17,924 bases of DNA from Campylobacteraceae bacterium (GCA_027026055.1 JALVPA010000056.1:1-17924), one strand, 5' to 3'. Counted from the first letter of the stretch, positions 1 to 7,348 are shown. Notes: generated by a model not told the origin, from the sequence alone. A program made the numbers and translations.

Positions 1-531
1 GACCAACAAATCGAGCGTACTCTCTTCTTGCTCGCTAAGCGTCGGATTCAAGATAAATTCCGAACCGATCTTACCGACACGAACGGCGGCCGTCATTTGC
101 GATACCGGAATCTCCGAAAGATAAAGCGCGGCCGACGCGGCATGAAGCGCCGCTATTTGCAAATCAACCTCTTCGTCACTACTGACTACCGTTACGGTGA
201 TCGTGACGGGATAGCGAAAACCTTTCGGGAAAAGAGGCCTTAACGCCCGATCGACGATACGGGCGGTTAATGTTTCGTAATCGCTCGGCTTAGTCTCTCT
301 CTTGATAAAGCCTCCGGGGATTTTTGCCGCAGCATACGCTTTTTCTATATATTGTACGGTCAACGGCAAAAACTCCTCTTCAACCGGTTCCTCGTCGACG
401 GCGACCGCAGCGATCAAAACGGCTTTTTTCTGTTTGTACATCACCGCGCCGCTAGCCTGTTTGGCCACCTTGTTGCAGATAAAATGCTCTTGAAGGTTGT
501 TAATTTCTATTTTAATTTCAGTCTCATTCAT
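1..531 (-). CDS. pnp: Polyribonucleotide nucleotidyltransferase (PNPase), N-terminal part, cut by window edge
   Basis: PNPase degrades RNA 3' to 5' by phosphorolysis and is part of mRNA turnover in the cytoplasm. The first 177 codons are present and the gene runs off the left edge, so only the first RNase PH-like domain is visible. Seen directly: FPLTVQY-like core around residue 55-61, IPGGF at 71-75, the ETLTARIVDRALRPLFP block at about 86-102 and the LNPT motif at 161-164, all in the order found in bacterial PNPases. The ATG at 531 is preceded by AAAGGA with 5 bases spacing. The start overlaps the stop of the upstream phosphoribosyltransferase by 8 bases, so the two are probably translationally coupled. 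It is the last visible gene of the purD operon. The KH and S1 domains lie outside the window. Confidence 0.96.
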   Translation of the reverse strand, partial: MNETEIKIEINNLQEHFICNKVAKQASGAVMYKQKKAVLIAAVAVDEEPVEEEFLPLTVQYIEKAYAAAKIPGGFIKRETKPSDYETLTARIVDRALRPLFPKGFRYPVTITVTVVSSDEEVDLQIAALHAASAALYLSEIPVSQMTAAVRVGKIGSEFILNPTLSEQEESTLDLLV

Positions 532-1243
532 TGTTGTCCTTTATTGTATCTTCCGTAACGGCGACAGCACGTTTCATTCGGTATCTTTCCAAAATCGCCT
601 CAATCTCCTCGAAAGTAACCGCATCGAATGTTTCGTAATAATACTCTACGGAAATATAGTCCTCTATCTTATGCGGACAGAAGACACCGTCACATACCGA
701 AAGCAAATTTTCATATACCGCTTTATCCAGGATCGGTGCCGCGATATAGATATTTTTCGCTTCTCTGGCGATAACGGATTTCAATGCCACCATCATCGTC
801 AGTCCCGATTCGATACACTCGTCGGCCAAGATAACCGATTTACCTTTTAACGGCAAAAGCTCCTCGCCTTTACGATAACGGTATACGTAACTCAGCACCT
901 CTTCTTCGTATTTGCGTTCCGCCTCGTTATATACGAAATCTTCGTTGATCTCAAACGCTTCGACCAACGCTTTATGCATCACCACCTCTTGTGTTTCGGA
1001 CACCATCGCAATCGCCACTTCGGCATTGTTTGGAGCGGGGATCGGCTCGGTCAATAAAACATCCATCTCCGCACGAAGCGAACAAGCCAAACTATCGGCG
1101 ATAACCGTCCCCCCTTCACTAATACCGATGACGACCGTCTCCGCACTTTCGAACAGTTCCGAAGGGATCGTATCGGCCACTTGTAACGCCGCCTCTTGTC
1201 TATCTCGAAAAAAAAACATATTAAAGTTCGAATTGTTCTGCAT
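524..1243 (-). CDS. Phosphoribosyltransferase family protein, substrate unknown
   Basis: A 239-residue protein with a type I phosphoribosyltransferase fold signature. The PRPP-binding loop is at residues 137-150, VILADECIESGLTM, a variant of the usual hydrophobic-DD-x(3)-[ST]G-x-T loop, with DE replacing the typical acidic pair and ESG replacing DTG. An ISEGG motif at 41-45 fits the early PRPP/pyrophosphate loop. Family members use PRPP to modify purines, pyrimidines or amines; the substrate cannot be read here. The start at 1243 is chosen because GGAG sits 6 bases upstream; a second Met at codon 9 (1219) has no ribosome site. The gene overlaps the J-domain gene by 23 bases and pnp by 8 bases. 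Its place between purD and pnp suggests a nucleotide salvage role, but that is inference. Confidence 0.85.
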   Translation of the reverse strand: MQNNSNFNMFFFRDRQEAALQVADTIPSELFESAETVVIGISEGGTVIADSLACSLRAEMDVLLTEPIPAPNNAEVAIAMVSETQEVVMHKALVEAFEINEDFVYNEAERKYEEEVLSYVYRYRKGEELLPLKGKSVILADECIESGLTMMVALKSVIAREAKNIYIAAPILDKAVYENLLSVCDGVFCPHKIEDYISVEYYYETFDAVTFEEIEAILERYRMKRAVAVTEDTIKDNNE

Positions 1244-1490
1244 ATCCGTCTCCGGAAAGTTGTCGTTTCATCTCTTCGTGATCAAAACTATATCGGTATC
1301 TTTCGATGTAGGCCATCAAAATCCGATAAGCTTCGTTTATCTCTCTAAATTTCGATGCGTCTCCACCTTTATCGGGATGATATTTTTTTACAAGATAGCG
1401 ATAATGCCGCTTTATTTCTTCTTTCGAAACGAAAGGAGGAAGATCCAATCTTTCCAAGGCATTGCATATCGCTTCAGGGGACAATTTCAT
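1221..1490 (-). CDS. Small J-domain protein (DnaJ-like co-chaperone)
   Basis: An 89-residue protein that is almost only a J domain. The diagnostic HPD tripeptide is at residues 38-40, within helix II-loop sequence YRYLVKKYHPDKGGD, followed by FREINEAYRIL (48-58), the usual helix III. J domains stimulate ATP hydrolysis by a DnaK-type Hsp70. The glycine/phenylalanine linker, zinc-finger and substrate-binding domains of true DnaJ are absent, so it is a dedicated J protein and not the general DnaJ. Its ATG shares one base with the lptD stop (TGATG), and it overlaps the next gene by 23 bases. Being translated directly after lptD raises the possibility that it helps an outer-membrane or operon-specific client, but nothing in the sequence proves this. 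Confidence 0.88.
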   Translation of the reverse strand: MKLSPEAICNALERLDLPPFVSKEEIKRHYRYLVKKYHPDKGGDASKFREINEAYRILMAYIERYRYSFDHEEMKRQLSGDGYAEQFEL

Positions 1491-3631
1491 CAGTAGGTTT
1501 GATCTGCAAACATATCGGTAAGCGTTGCCGTATTGATACTCGCAAACGGAATAAAATTCAACTGAATATAAAAACTGTATTCTTGATCGTAATCCAAGAC
1601 TCCTGCCGTAGAGGTGGGTCTAGGTCTGATATCGGCGGAAACGGATGCATCGATACTCCAACAATCCCGATGATAACCGCCGCCAAATCGCCACAACTGC
1701 ATTTCCGTATTCTCCAAATCGTAACTCCATCGCCCGTAAAACGAAACATGTTCGTTCAAATCGTATGAAAGATCCAATTGTATGTCGTTCGCCCTGACAT
1801 ATGTTTCAGTCGGTGTAAAGTCCTGTTTATATGTATGTCCGATACTGAATTTATAATTCTCTTTTTTCAAACCGATATAGCTTCCCATCTCTCTGATATC
1901 CGAAAATTCAAAAGAATAAATTATGTTGTTATAAAACGTCCAATCTTCCCAATCGTATTCCATTTCGTTCTGCAAATCCGCCCATTTGTAATCGCGATCC
2001 GTATAGTAACGTTGGGTCAAACGTTGGAAAAAAATCAAATCCATATCGTCGTCGTAGATATATTGGTTCAGTGAAAAATAGAACGACTCTTCGGGCAACC
2101 CCGCCGAAAAAAGGTCTTTGATGTCAGGCTGAGCTCCGATAAGCTCTGCCGGCGAAACGGGATCTTGATGTTCGTTGCCGGGAAGAATATATCCCGCCGA
2201 AGGTTGTATAACATGCGTATATTTTTCAAAACGTTTGGTAAGATCGCTATATAGCTTCACCTCATGCACGTTACTGGCATACGTAAAATCTTCGTAGGTA
2301 AGGTCGCTACCGTTGTCGAAATAGTATTTCCCCGCAAATAGCGACTCTTTGAACACCGCATGAAGATAATCGTCGAAAAGCGGCATATCGAAAGTTATCG
2401 GCACACGCAATTCGAGATCTTTCATACGCGTGCCCTCTTTTCGATAACGGTGATGCGCTTGGAGATCCAAAGAGTAGGTAAGGTTGTTAACAAAAACCGA
2501 ATCCAAAAATTTGTGCCACTGCAACGCGGGTAACGTTTGCAGTGTCGCGTCGTTGTCCGGTAATCGCGTATCGATATAGTACTTCGCATTCAAAGCGCCG
2601 TACCACGATTCGTTTTGCAAATAGTAGTCGATTCTCGACTCTTGCAACGGCGATTGACCGAACTCGCTAAGATGCGTTTTTTGTAAATTCAGATAATCGA
2701 TATCGTTGAGATAGGAGATTCTTACGTATAAACCGTCTTGATAAGTCTCGCCCAGATTATCCGAAATCAGTTTCGCGGAATCGTATTTGAACTGTAAGCC
2801 GTAGTGTTTGTCTTCTGGGAGGTTGTGTGTTTCGGAAAAGGAGTCCTTATCCTTAAAATAGCCCACTCGCAAATAACCGTGAGAATGATCGCTGTCTACG
2901 AAACGAAACGTACCGTATATTCCCAAACTTCTATCGACTCTGATTTGAGGATTCAACTCCAAATCCATACTGTCGCTGATCGCCCAATAGATAGGCTGTT
3001 CGTAGATAAATCCGTCCTCTTCGGTATATCCGATTTTCGGAAAAAGCAAACCCGAAGAGCGTCTGTTGTCCGTAGAAAAAGCCATATAAGGGGTGTAAAA
3101 CACGGGGATATCCCACAAATTTACGCGCGCGTTGTAAACTTTCATATACTTTTCGGCACTATCGTACTTAGCCGAAGTAAAGTGCAATGTCCAAAGCGGA
3201 TCGTCCAGTTCGCAACTCGACAATACGCTGGCGCCGAACGTATAGTTACCTTCTTTTCGATTCGCTTTTTTCGTCAACAGCCAAATATCGTTTTCGTTGG
3301 CGAAAAAGAGTTCCTTAAAAGTGACTTCGTTACTTTCGGTATCGATTTCAAGATGCGGTGACTGCTCTTTCGTACCGCGATACCCGATCATCTCGACATG
3401 ACCGTCGAGAACGAGCTTGTGTGCGGCTTTATCGAACGTAGCCCTGTCGGCGCGTATAACACTGTCGTCGTAATAAACCACCACACCTTTTTTGGCATAC
3501 AATACATCGTCGATACTCTCGACATACTCTGCCGTCACCTCTATCTTCCCCGTACCGGCATAGAGTACCGTCATCGCCAATGCGGAACAGCATCCGAATC
3601 GTTTCACCGTTTTTTTCATATCTTTAAACAT
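1490..3631 (-). CDS. lptD: LPS-assembly outer membrane protein LptD (OstA/Imp)
   Basis: LptD is the outer-membrane beta-barrel which, with LptE, inserts lipopolysaccharide into the outer leaflet. The 713-residue protein has a basic N-terminus and hydrophobic stretch (about residues 6-25) that reads as a signal peptide, then an OstA/LptA-like beta-jellyroll (about 30-120) and a C-terminal barrel rich in alternating aromatic residues. The C140 region (SSCELDDPLW) matches the LptD segment that starts the barrel, and C657 lies in a DCW motif near the C-terminus. These are the only cysteines in the mature part, so one inter-domain disulfide is possible. The ATG at 3631 overlaps the RDD gene by 8 bases; a second ATG at 3619 (MKKTVKRFG) is an equally plausible start, and neither has a strong ribosome site. 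Length is normal for Campylobacterota LptD. Confidence 0.93.
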   Translation of the reverse strand: MFKDMKKTVKRFGCCSALAMTVLYAGTGKIEVTAEYVESIDDVLYAKKGVVVYYDDSVIRADRATFDKAAHKLVLDGHVEMIGYRGTKEQSPHLEIDTESNEVTFKELFFANENDIWLLTKKANRKEGNYTFGASVLSSCELDDPLWTLHFTSAKYDSAEKYMKVYNARVNLWDIPVFYTPYMAFSTDNRRSSGLLFPKIGYTEEDGFIYEQPIYWAISDSMDLELNPQIRVDRSLGIYGTFRFVDSDHSHGYLRVGYFKDKDSFSETHNLPEDKHYGLQFKYDSAKLISDNLGETYQDGLYVRISYLNDIDYLNLQKTHLSEFGQSPLQESRIDYYLQNESWYGALNAKYYIDTRLPDNDATLQTLPALQWHKFLDSVFVNNLTYSLDLQAHHRYRKEGTRMKDLELRVPITFDMPLFDDYLHAVFKESLFAGKYYFDNGSDLTYEDFTYASNVHEVKLYSDLTKRFEKYTHVIQPSAGYILPGNEHQDPVSPAELIGAQPDIKDLFSAGLPEESFYFSLNQYIYDDDMDLIFFQRLTQRYYTDRDYKWADLQNEMEYDWEDWTFYNNIIYSFEFSDIREMGSYIGLKKENYKFSIGHTYKQDFTPTETYVRANDIQLDLSYDLNEHVSFYGRWSYDLENTEMQLWRFGGGYHRDCWSIDASVSADIRPRPTSTAGVLDYDQEYSFYIQLNFIPFASINTATLTDMFADQTY

Positions 3632-4076
3632 CGACTACCACGCAATTCGAAACTTTGTCATGTAACGTTTGATGTTTCGGAGAAAAGAAAGCGAACAAAA
3701 ACCCTATATAAAACACCATTTCGCTGACCAGTCGCATCGATGCACGCCAAAATGCCTGCAAAAAGGTAAGTTTTTGTCCCGTCTTTTCATCCACCGCTTT
3801 AATTTGCACCACATATTTTCCCAGCGTCATACCGCTTTGCCATATCAGTATTGTATGATAAAGTACCTTTATCGCAAGGATGATCGGCAAATTTGCGATA
3901 AGAAACGCATTGACTTGCATCACCGCCGCTTCGTCCCAAACGTCGATATGCGAAAAAAGCGCTTCGAGTTGAGAAGAGAAAATCACCATCAACAACATAT
4001 TGACCGTCACATCGTCTACGACGAAAGAAGCGACACGTTTGGCGTTGGAAGCGATAGGAAGATGTTGCGTATCCAT
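3624..4076 (-). CDS. RDD family membrane protein
   Basis: A 150-residue inner-membrane protein of the RDD family (named for conserved Arg-Asp-Asp). Seen: R14 followed by the first membrane segment with D21-D22, hydrophobic segments at about 17-38, 54-78 and 117-132, and the typical GMTLGKYVVQIKAVD turn at 82-96, ending with LHDKVSNCVVV, like the usual LHD tail of the family. The biochemical role of most RDD proteins is not known; some have been linked to ion transport. I place the start at 4076 (MDTQHLP) because it sits 2 bases after the purD stop; an in-frame upstream ATG at 4118 would lie inside purD. The gene lies between purD and lptD, and I recall the same arrangement in related genomes. 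Confidence 0.85.
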   Translation of the reverse strand: MDTQHLPIASNAKRVASFVVDDVTVNMLLMVIFSSQLEALFSHIDVWDEAAVMQVNAFLIANLPIILAIKVLYHTILIWQSGMTLGKYVVQIKAVDEKTGQKLTFLQAFWRASMRLVSEMVFYIGFLFAFFSPKHQTLHDKVSNCVVVDV

Positions 4077-4078
4077 CG

Positions 4079-5353
4079 TTATTCTTTTAGTGCTTGATAG
4101 GCGATATCGGTACGGCACTGTTTGCCCGCAAAATGCACCTGTCCCACCAACATATAGGCGCGATCTCTAGCTTCTTTGATCGTATCGCCCATGCCTACGC
4201 ACACCAATACCCGTCCGCCGGTGGCGTAGAGTTTGCCGTCTTCGCCACGACTGACGCCGGCATAAGCGATATAACTGTTTTCAAGCAACTCTTCGTGATG
4301 AATCTCGTCGACGATGATTTCCGCCGGAGGAGAGTTTTTGTAGGGATAGTCCTTACTTGCCATCACCACGCCCACGGCATATTTCTCTTTGAAGCGGATG
4401 TCGACTTCGTCGAGTTTACCCGTCGCAGCCTTGTAAAAGAGTTCGCTTGCGGGCGTATCGAGCAGCGGCATCAGCTCCTCGCACTCGGGATCGCCGAAAC
4501 GAACGTTGTATTCGAGGATGTAGGGTTCGTTATCCACGACCATGACGCCCATAAAGAGCACTCCCGTAAAGGGCATGCCTTCTTCTTCCATCCCTTTGAG
4601 CGTCGGTTTGATAACGCGTTCGTCGAGTTTACGATAGAGTTCGTCGTTGACCAGCGGCGTCGGTGCATAGGCGCCCATTCCGCCGGTATTGGGTCCTTTG
4701 TCCCCGTCGAGAAGGCGCTTGTGATCTTGCGCTGCAGGGAGGACGACATAATTTTTTCCGTCGCATACCGCAAAGACCGACAATTCGTAACCGTCCAAAA
4801 ACTCCTCGACAACGATCTTTTTACCCGCATCGCCGAAAGCGTTGCCGCTAAGCATCTCGCCCGCCGCTTTTTTCGCCTCTTCGTGCGTAGAAGCGATAAT
4901 GACCCCTTTGCCGGCGCATAGCCCGTCCGCTTTGACCACGATCGGCGCTTCGAGCGTTTCGATAAAGCGATACGCCGCTTCGATCGAATCGGTCTCGATA
5001 TAGCGCGCTGTGGGAATGCCGTGCCTTGCCAAAAAGTTTTTCATAAAAATTTTCGAACCTTCCAACTGCGCCGCCTTCGCCGAAGGACCGAAAATCGTCA
5101 AGCCCCTCTTTTTGAATACATCGACGATACCGCCGACAAGCGGCGCTTCAGGTCCCACTACCGTCAAATCGACTTTGTTGCTCTCGGCAAAGTCCGCCAG
5201 CGCTTCATACTCCGAAATCGCGATATTCTCTCCGAGTTCGTCCGTCGCGCCGTTACCCGGAGCGAACCAGATCTTTTCCACCGCGGGGTCGTTGCTTAGC
5301 GCCATACCGATGGCATATTCTCTTCCTCCGCCGCCTACGATCAATACCTTCAT
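4079..5353 (-). CDS. purD: Phosphoribosylamine--glycine ligase (GARS)
   Basis: PurD joins glycine to 5-phosphoribosylamine using ATP, the second step of de novo purine synthesis in the cytoplasm. The protein is 424 residues, close to the family length. Domains in order: N-terminal Rossmann-like region starting MKVLIVGGGGREYAIG, GPEAPLVGGIVD (68-79), ATP-grasp loop KADGLCAGKGVIIA (141-154), GDKGPNTGGMGAYAPTP (218-234) and the metal-binding EYNVRFGDPECEELMP (281-296). The usual GREH near the N-terminus reads GREY here. The start at 5353 is chosen because the conserved N-terminus begins there, with AAGGA upstream; a 26-codon in-frame extension to 5431 overlaps the leader and is not protein-like. 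It heads a six-gene run through pnp and lies downstream of the probable 6S RNA. Confidence 0.96.
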   Translation of the reverse strand: MKVLIVGGGGREYAIGMALSNDPAVEKIWFAPGNGATDELGENIAISEYEALADFAESNKVDLTVVGPEAPLVGGIVDVFKKRGLTIFGPSAKAAQLEGSKIFMKNFLARHGIPTARYIETDSIEAAYRFIETLEAPIVVKADGLCAGKGVIIASTHEEAKKAAGEMLSGNAFGDAGKKIVVEEFLDGYELSVFAVCDGKNYVVLPAAQDHKRLLDGDKGPNTGGMGAYAPTPLVNDELYRKLDERVIKPTLKGMEEEGMPFTGVLFMGVMVVDNEPYILEYNVRFGDPECEELMPLLDTPASELFYKAATGKLDEVDIRFKEKYAVGVVMASKDYPYKNSPPAEIIVDEIHHEELLENSYIAYAGVSRGEDGKLYATGGRVLVCVGMGDTIKEARDRAYMLVGQVHFAGKQCRTDIAYQALKE

Positions 5354-5467
5354 GCTGTCTCTATCCTTTTGAAATGATGATGCGAGAAGAAATACTCGCG
5401 TCGATCTTCCCTTTCGAACATCCACGCGCATATTTCCCCGGACGGCCGTTCTGCTTAAGTCGGCCCT
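5354..5467 (-). promoter_or_regulatory. purD leader region with two small hairpins
   Basis: The 114 bases between the probable 3' end of the structured RNA and the purD ATG carry two inverted repeats on the minus strand: GGCCG/CGGCC with a 12-base loop near 5440-5465, and GCGAG/CTCGC with an 8-base loop near 5384-5401. No separate strong promoter is obvious, so purD may be expressed by read-through past the RNA gene or from a weak promoter. No PurR box or known riboswitch was recognised; the guanine/adenine riboswitch core is not present. Confidence 0.35.
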
Positions 5468-5621
5468 AAAAAGCCAACGGTGCAGGAGAGAGGAGCGCTT
5501 TAGGGGGCAGATCCTCGCCCGTTTCCGGGCTCGAACGGAAATGCCCGCACACCGCGCTCACTACATGTCCCGCTATAATGTAGTGTTGGACCCCCATTAC
5601 AGTTGTCGCACCGTCCAGGTT
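5468..5621 (-). ncRNA. ssrS: Structured RNA, probable 6S RNA (SsrS)
   Basis: About 154 bases with no protein signature but strong nested pairing on the minus strand. The ends close by ACGGTGC (5614-5608) with GCACCGT (5483-5477), followed by TTTTT at 5472-5468 as a possible 3' end. Inside are a GGGGG/CCCCC pair region, a perfect 8-bp hairpin CACTACAT/ATGTAGTG, and a long irregular stem GGGCA, TCC, GCCCG closed by a GAAA tetraloop. A single rod with internal loops closed by terminal pairing is the 6S plan. 6S RNA binds sigma70 RNA polymerase and represses transcription in stationary phase. Location just upstream of purD is where I recall 6S in Helicobacter and relatives. SRP RNA (no GGAAGGAAGCAGC), tmRNA and RNase P signatures were not found. 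The 6S identity is inference; the structure is seen. Confidence 0.6.
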
Positions 5622-5627
5622 GAGACA

Positions 5628-5633
5628 ATTATA
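5628..5633 (-). promoter_or_regulatory. -10 box TATAAT for the structured RNA
   Basis: A perfect TATAAT on the minus strand, directly after the hemD stop codon. It places transcription start near 5621, which is the outer edge of the predicted RNA closing stem. No convincing -35 box lies 17 bases upstream, which is usual for Campylobacterota sigma70 promoters. Confidence 0.6.
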
Positions 5634-5635
5634 AC

Positions 5636-6292
5636 CTAATTGGCGTTAGATTCGCGTAAAATCTCGCGCGCTTTGGCGATACACGCGTCAATTGTGGGGG
5701 TATCGGCTACATAAGCGCTTGCGCCCTCGGGAAGATGCGTCAACGTCGCTTTGCCAATCACCACGGCAATGTAGCTTTTCTTCCATGTGAAATTGTGCAA
5801 AAAACAGCGAATCGTAGACGGAGATGTAAAGATCACGACACTGCCTTCCTCGGGCGCATCCGAAGGCGCATATGCGCGGCATCGCGTTTCGTATATCACT
5901 TGTTCTTTGATTGCGATACCCGCTTGCTCAAGGTGGCGTTTGGTATCGAAAGAGACCTCTTTGGGGCGTAGATAAAGAAACGTACGCGCTTGAAAACGCT
6001 CTTTAACTCCTTCAGCCAACGCTTCGCCGTAAAAATTTTCGGGCATCCAGACGACACGCCCGCCCAGCGCTTCGATTTGTCGCTTTGTCGCCGATCCGAC
6101 CGCAACCGTATCGTATCTTTTCCACGAGGGATCGATCGCCTCGGCCGTTTTCACCGCTTGCTTGGAAGTGAAGATCAACGTATCGCACCCTTCCAGTTCC
6201 AAATGATCGGCGCACCGTGCAAACACAATCATCGGAAGCCAATATGTTCCCGCTTTCGGTACCGGCGAGAGAAGATAGAGCTTTCGTCTCAC
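5636..6292 (-). CDS. hemD: Uroporphyrinogen-III synthase
   Basis: HemD cyclises hydroxymethylbilane with inversion of ring D, giving uroporphyrinogen III for heme, siroheme and cobalamin. The 218-residue protein shows the weakly conserved HEM4 pattern: FTSKQAV at 41-47 in the first lobe, FTSPSTIR at 155-162 in the second lobe, VIGKAT at 178-183 and ADTPTIDACI at 196-205. The family is poorly conserved in sequence, and these short motifs are the usual basis for its recognition. The start is a GTG whose bases overlap the stop of the CDF gene (GTGA, 4 bases), so the two are co-translated. No other heme gene is next to it in this window. Confidence 0.85.
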   Translation of the reverse strand: MRRKLYLLSPVPKAGTYWLPMIVFARCADHLELEGCDTLIFTSKQAVKTAEAIDPSWKRYDTVAVGSATKRQIEALGGRVVWMPENFYGEALAEGVKERFQARTFLYLRPKEVSFDTKRHLEQAGIAIKEQVIYETRCRAYAPSDAPEEGSVVIFTSPSTIRCFLHNFTWKKSYIAVVIGKATLTHLPEGASAYVADTPTIDACIAKAREILRESNAN

Positions 6293-7233
6293 GAAAAAAC
6301 CTTCTCCAATTCTCCGATCGGCTTTCCGTGTAACAACGCTTCGTTAAGTTCGCTATCGTCGTACGGATCGAAGTGGGGAGTGATCACCCAACGCTTTTGC
6401 GGATCGAGCTTGACGATCTCGAATTCGATCTTTTCGGCGATCCGGTGCGCTTCCATCAATGTCATATCGGGATGAAGCACCATATGAAATTCGATAAAAT
6501 TGGTCGTCCCGTCCGTACGTGTGCGCAACCAATGATACCCGTTGACTTCGGGATGCGATGCGATGATCTTTTCTATCTTTGCAACCGTCTCTTCATCGAG
6601 TGAGCGATCGAGCAAGATGGCAATCCCCTCGGCGATGATTTCATAAGCCGAATAGACAATATAAACACCGATCCCCAACCCGAAAATCGCATCGATGACG
6701 TCGTATCCCGTTAGCCAAACAAGCACCAATGCCGCCAAAACCGCTGTATTGCTCCAAAGGTCGGTTTGATAATGCAACGCATCGGCTTTGATGACGATAT
6801 TGTCGGTCTTTTTCGCCACCGCCAACAGATAACGCACCAACAAAAAAGTGACCGCGATCGAAATCACCATTGCCGTCACGGAGGGAAGCAACAGCGTCGT
6901 CTCTTTTCCGAGCCGCCATTTTTGCACCGCTTCGTAGATGATAAACAGCCCCGACATCGTAATGACGGTGCCTTCTATCACCCCGGCTATGGCTTGGATT
7001 TTTCCTTTGCCGTAGTGGTAATGCTCGTTAGGTTCCTCTTCGGCTTTTTTAATCGCAAAAAAATTGAAGACCGAAACCGCCATATCCAAAAGCGAATCGA
7101 TCGCCGAAGCCAATACCGCCACCGAACCGCCGGCAATACCGATAAGAAGCTTGACAAACAATAGCAGCGTCGCTACGGAGGTAGAAACGATCGTCGCCTT
7201 TTTTTGCGACGACATGGGGGTCGAATGTGCCAA
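6289..7233 (-). CDS. Cation diffusion facilitator family metal exporter (FieF-like)
   Basis: A 314-residue inner-membrane proton/divalent-metal antiporter, likely for Zn2+ or Fe2+. Six membrane segments are followed by a cytoplasmic ferredoxin-like domain (about 210-290). The transport site is intact: D46 and D50 in AIDSLLD, H154 and D158 in ALHYQTDLWS, one residue offset from the D45/D49/H153/D157 site known in E. coli FieF. In the loop HYHYGKGK (71-78) the second histidine of the classic HxFGHGK is replaced by lysine. The start is TTG at 7233: AAAGGA lies 6 bases upstream of it, whereas the first ATG (7215) has no ribosome site. It overlaps hemD by 4 bases. Metal specificity cannot be fixed from the sequence. 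Confidence 0.92.
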   Translation of the reverse strand: MAHSTPMSSQKKATIVSTSVATLLLFVKLLIGIAGGSVAVLASAIDSLLDMAVSVFNFFAIKKAEEEPNEHYHYGKGKIQAIAGVIEGTVITMSGLFIIYEAVQKWRLGKETTLLLPSVTAMVISIAVTFLLVRYLLAVAKKTDNIVIKADALHYQTDLWSNTAVLAALVLVWLTGYDVIDAIFGLGIGVYIVYSAYEIIAEGIAILLDRSLDEETVAKIEKIIASHPEVNGYHWLRTRTDGTTNFIEFHMVLHPDMTLMEAHRIAEKIEFEIVKLDPQKRWVITPHFDPYDDSELNEALLHGKPIGELEKVFS

Positions 7234-7250
7234 TCGATATCCTTTAATCG

Positions 7251-7268
7251 ACGCGACTTCCGTCGCGT
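7251..7268 (-). promoter_or_regulatory. Leader hairpin just upstream of the CDF ribosome site
   Basis: A perfect 7-bp stem ACGCGAC/GTCGCGT with a GGAA tetraloop on the minus strand, within the short leader of the metal exporter mRNA and about ten bases before its AAAGGA. It could modulate access to the ribosome site or stabilise the transcript. No T-run follows, so it is not an intrinsic terminator. Confidence 0.5.
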
Positions 7269-7293
7269 ACGTAACATAAAAACAATAAAAGGG

Positions 7294-7299
7294 ATTATA
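7294..7299 (-). promoter_or_regulatory. -10 box for the CDF-hemD operon
   Basis: TATAAT preceded by TGG (ATGGTATAAT) on the minus strand, with a T-rich stretch upstream and no clear -35 box, as is typical for this phylum. Predicted start near 7287 gives a leader of about 54 bases that contains the 7251-7268 hairpin. Confidence 0.6.
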
Positions 7300-7309
7300 C
7301 CATACTCGA

Positions 7310-7348
7310 AAAGAAGAAAAAGCGTTGCACTTTCTTTAGAGCGCTTTT
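7310..7348 (-). terminator. Possible weak terminator after htpG
   Basis: On the minus strand AAAAGCG (7348-7342, spanning the last htpG codons) can pair with CGCTTTT (7324-7318), and a pyrimidine run TTTTTCTTCTTTT follows. The loop is long (17 bases) and the stem short, so this is only a candidate intrinsic terminator separating htpG from the CDF promoter. Confidence 0.35.

Noticed and set aside
4094..4921. A 275-codon open frame antisense to purD
   Set aside because: It is a shadow of purD codon usage with no recognisable domain.
5354..5431. A 26-codon N-terminal extension of purD
   Set aside because: The conserved PurD N-terminus begins at 5353 with a suitable ribosome site. The extension is not PurD-like and falls in the RNA/leader region.
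5468..5621. SRP RNA, tmRNA, RNase P RNA or tRNA-Sec at this site
   Set aside because: The SRP GGAAGGAAGCAGC core, tmRNA tRNA-like ends, RNase P conserved blocks and a cloverleaf with CCA-type acceptor are all missing. GTTCGAG here looks T-loop-like but no acceptor stem fits.
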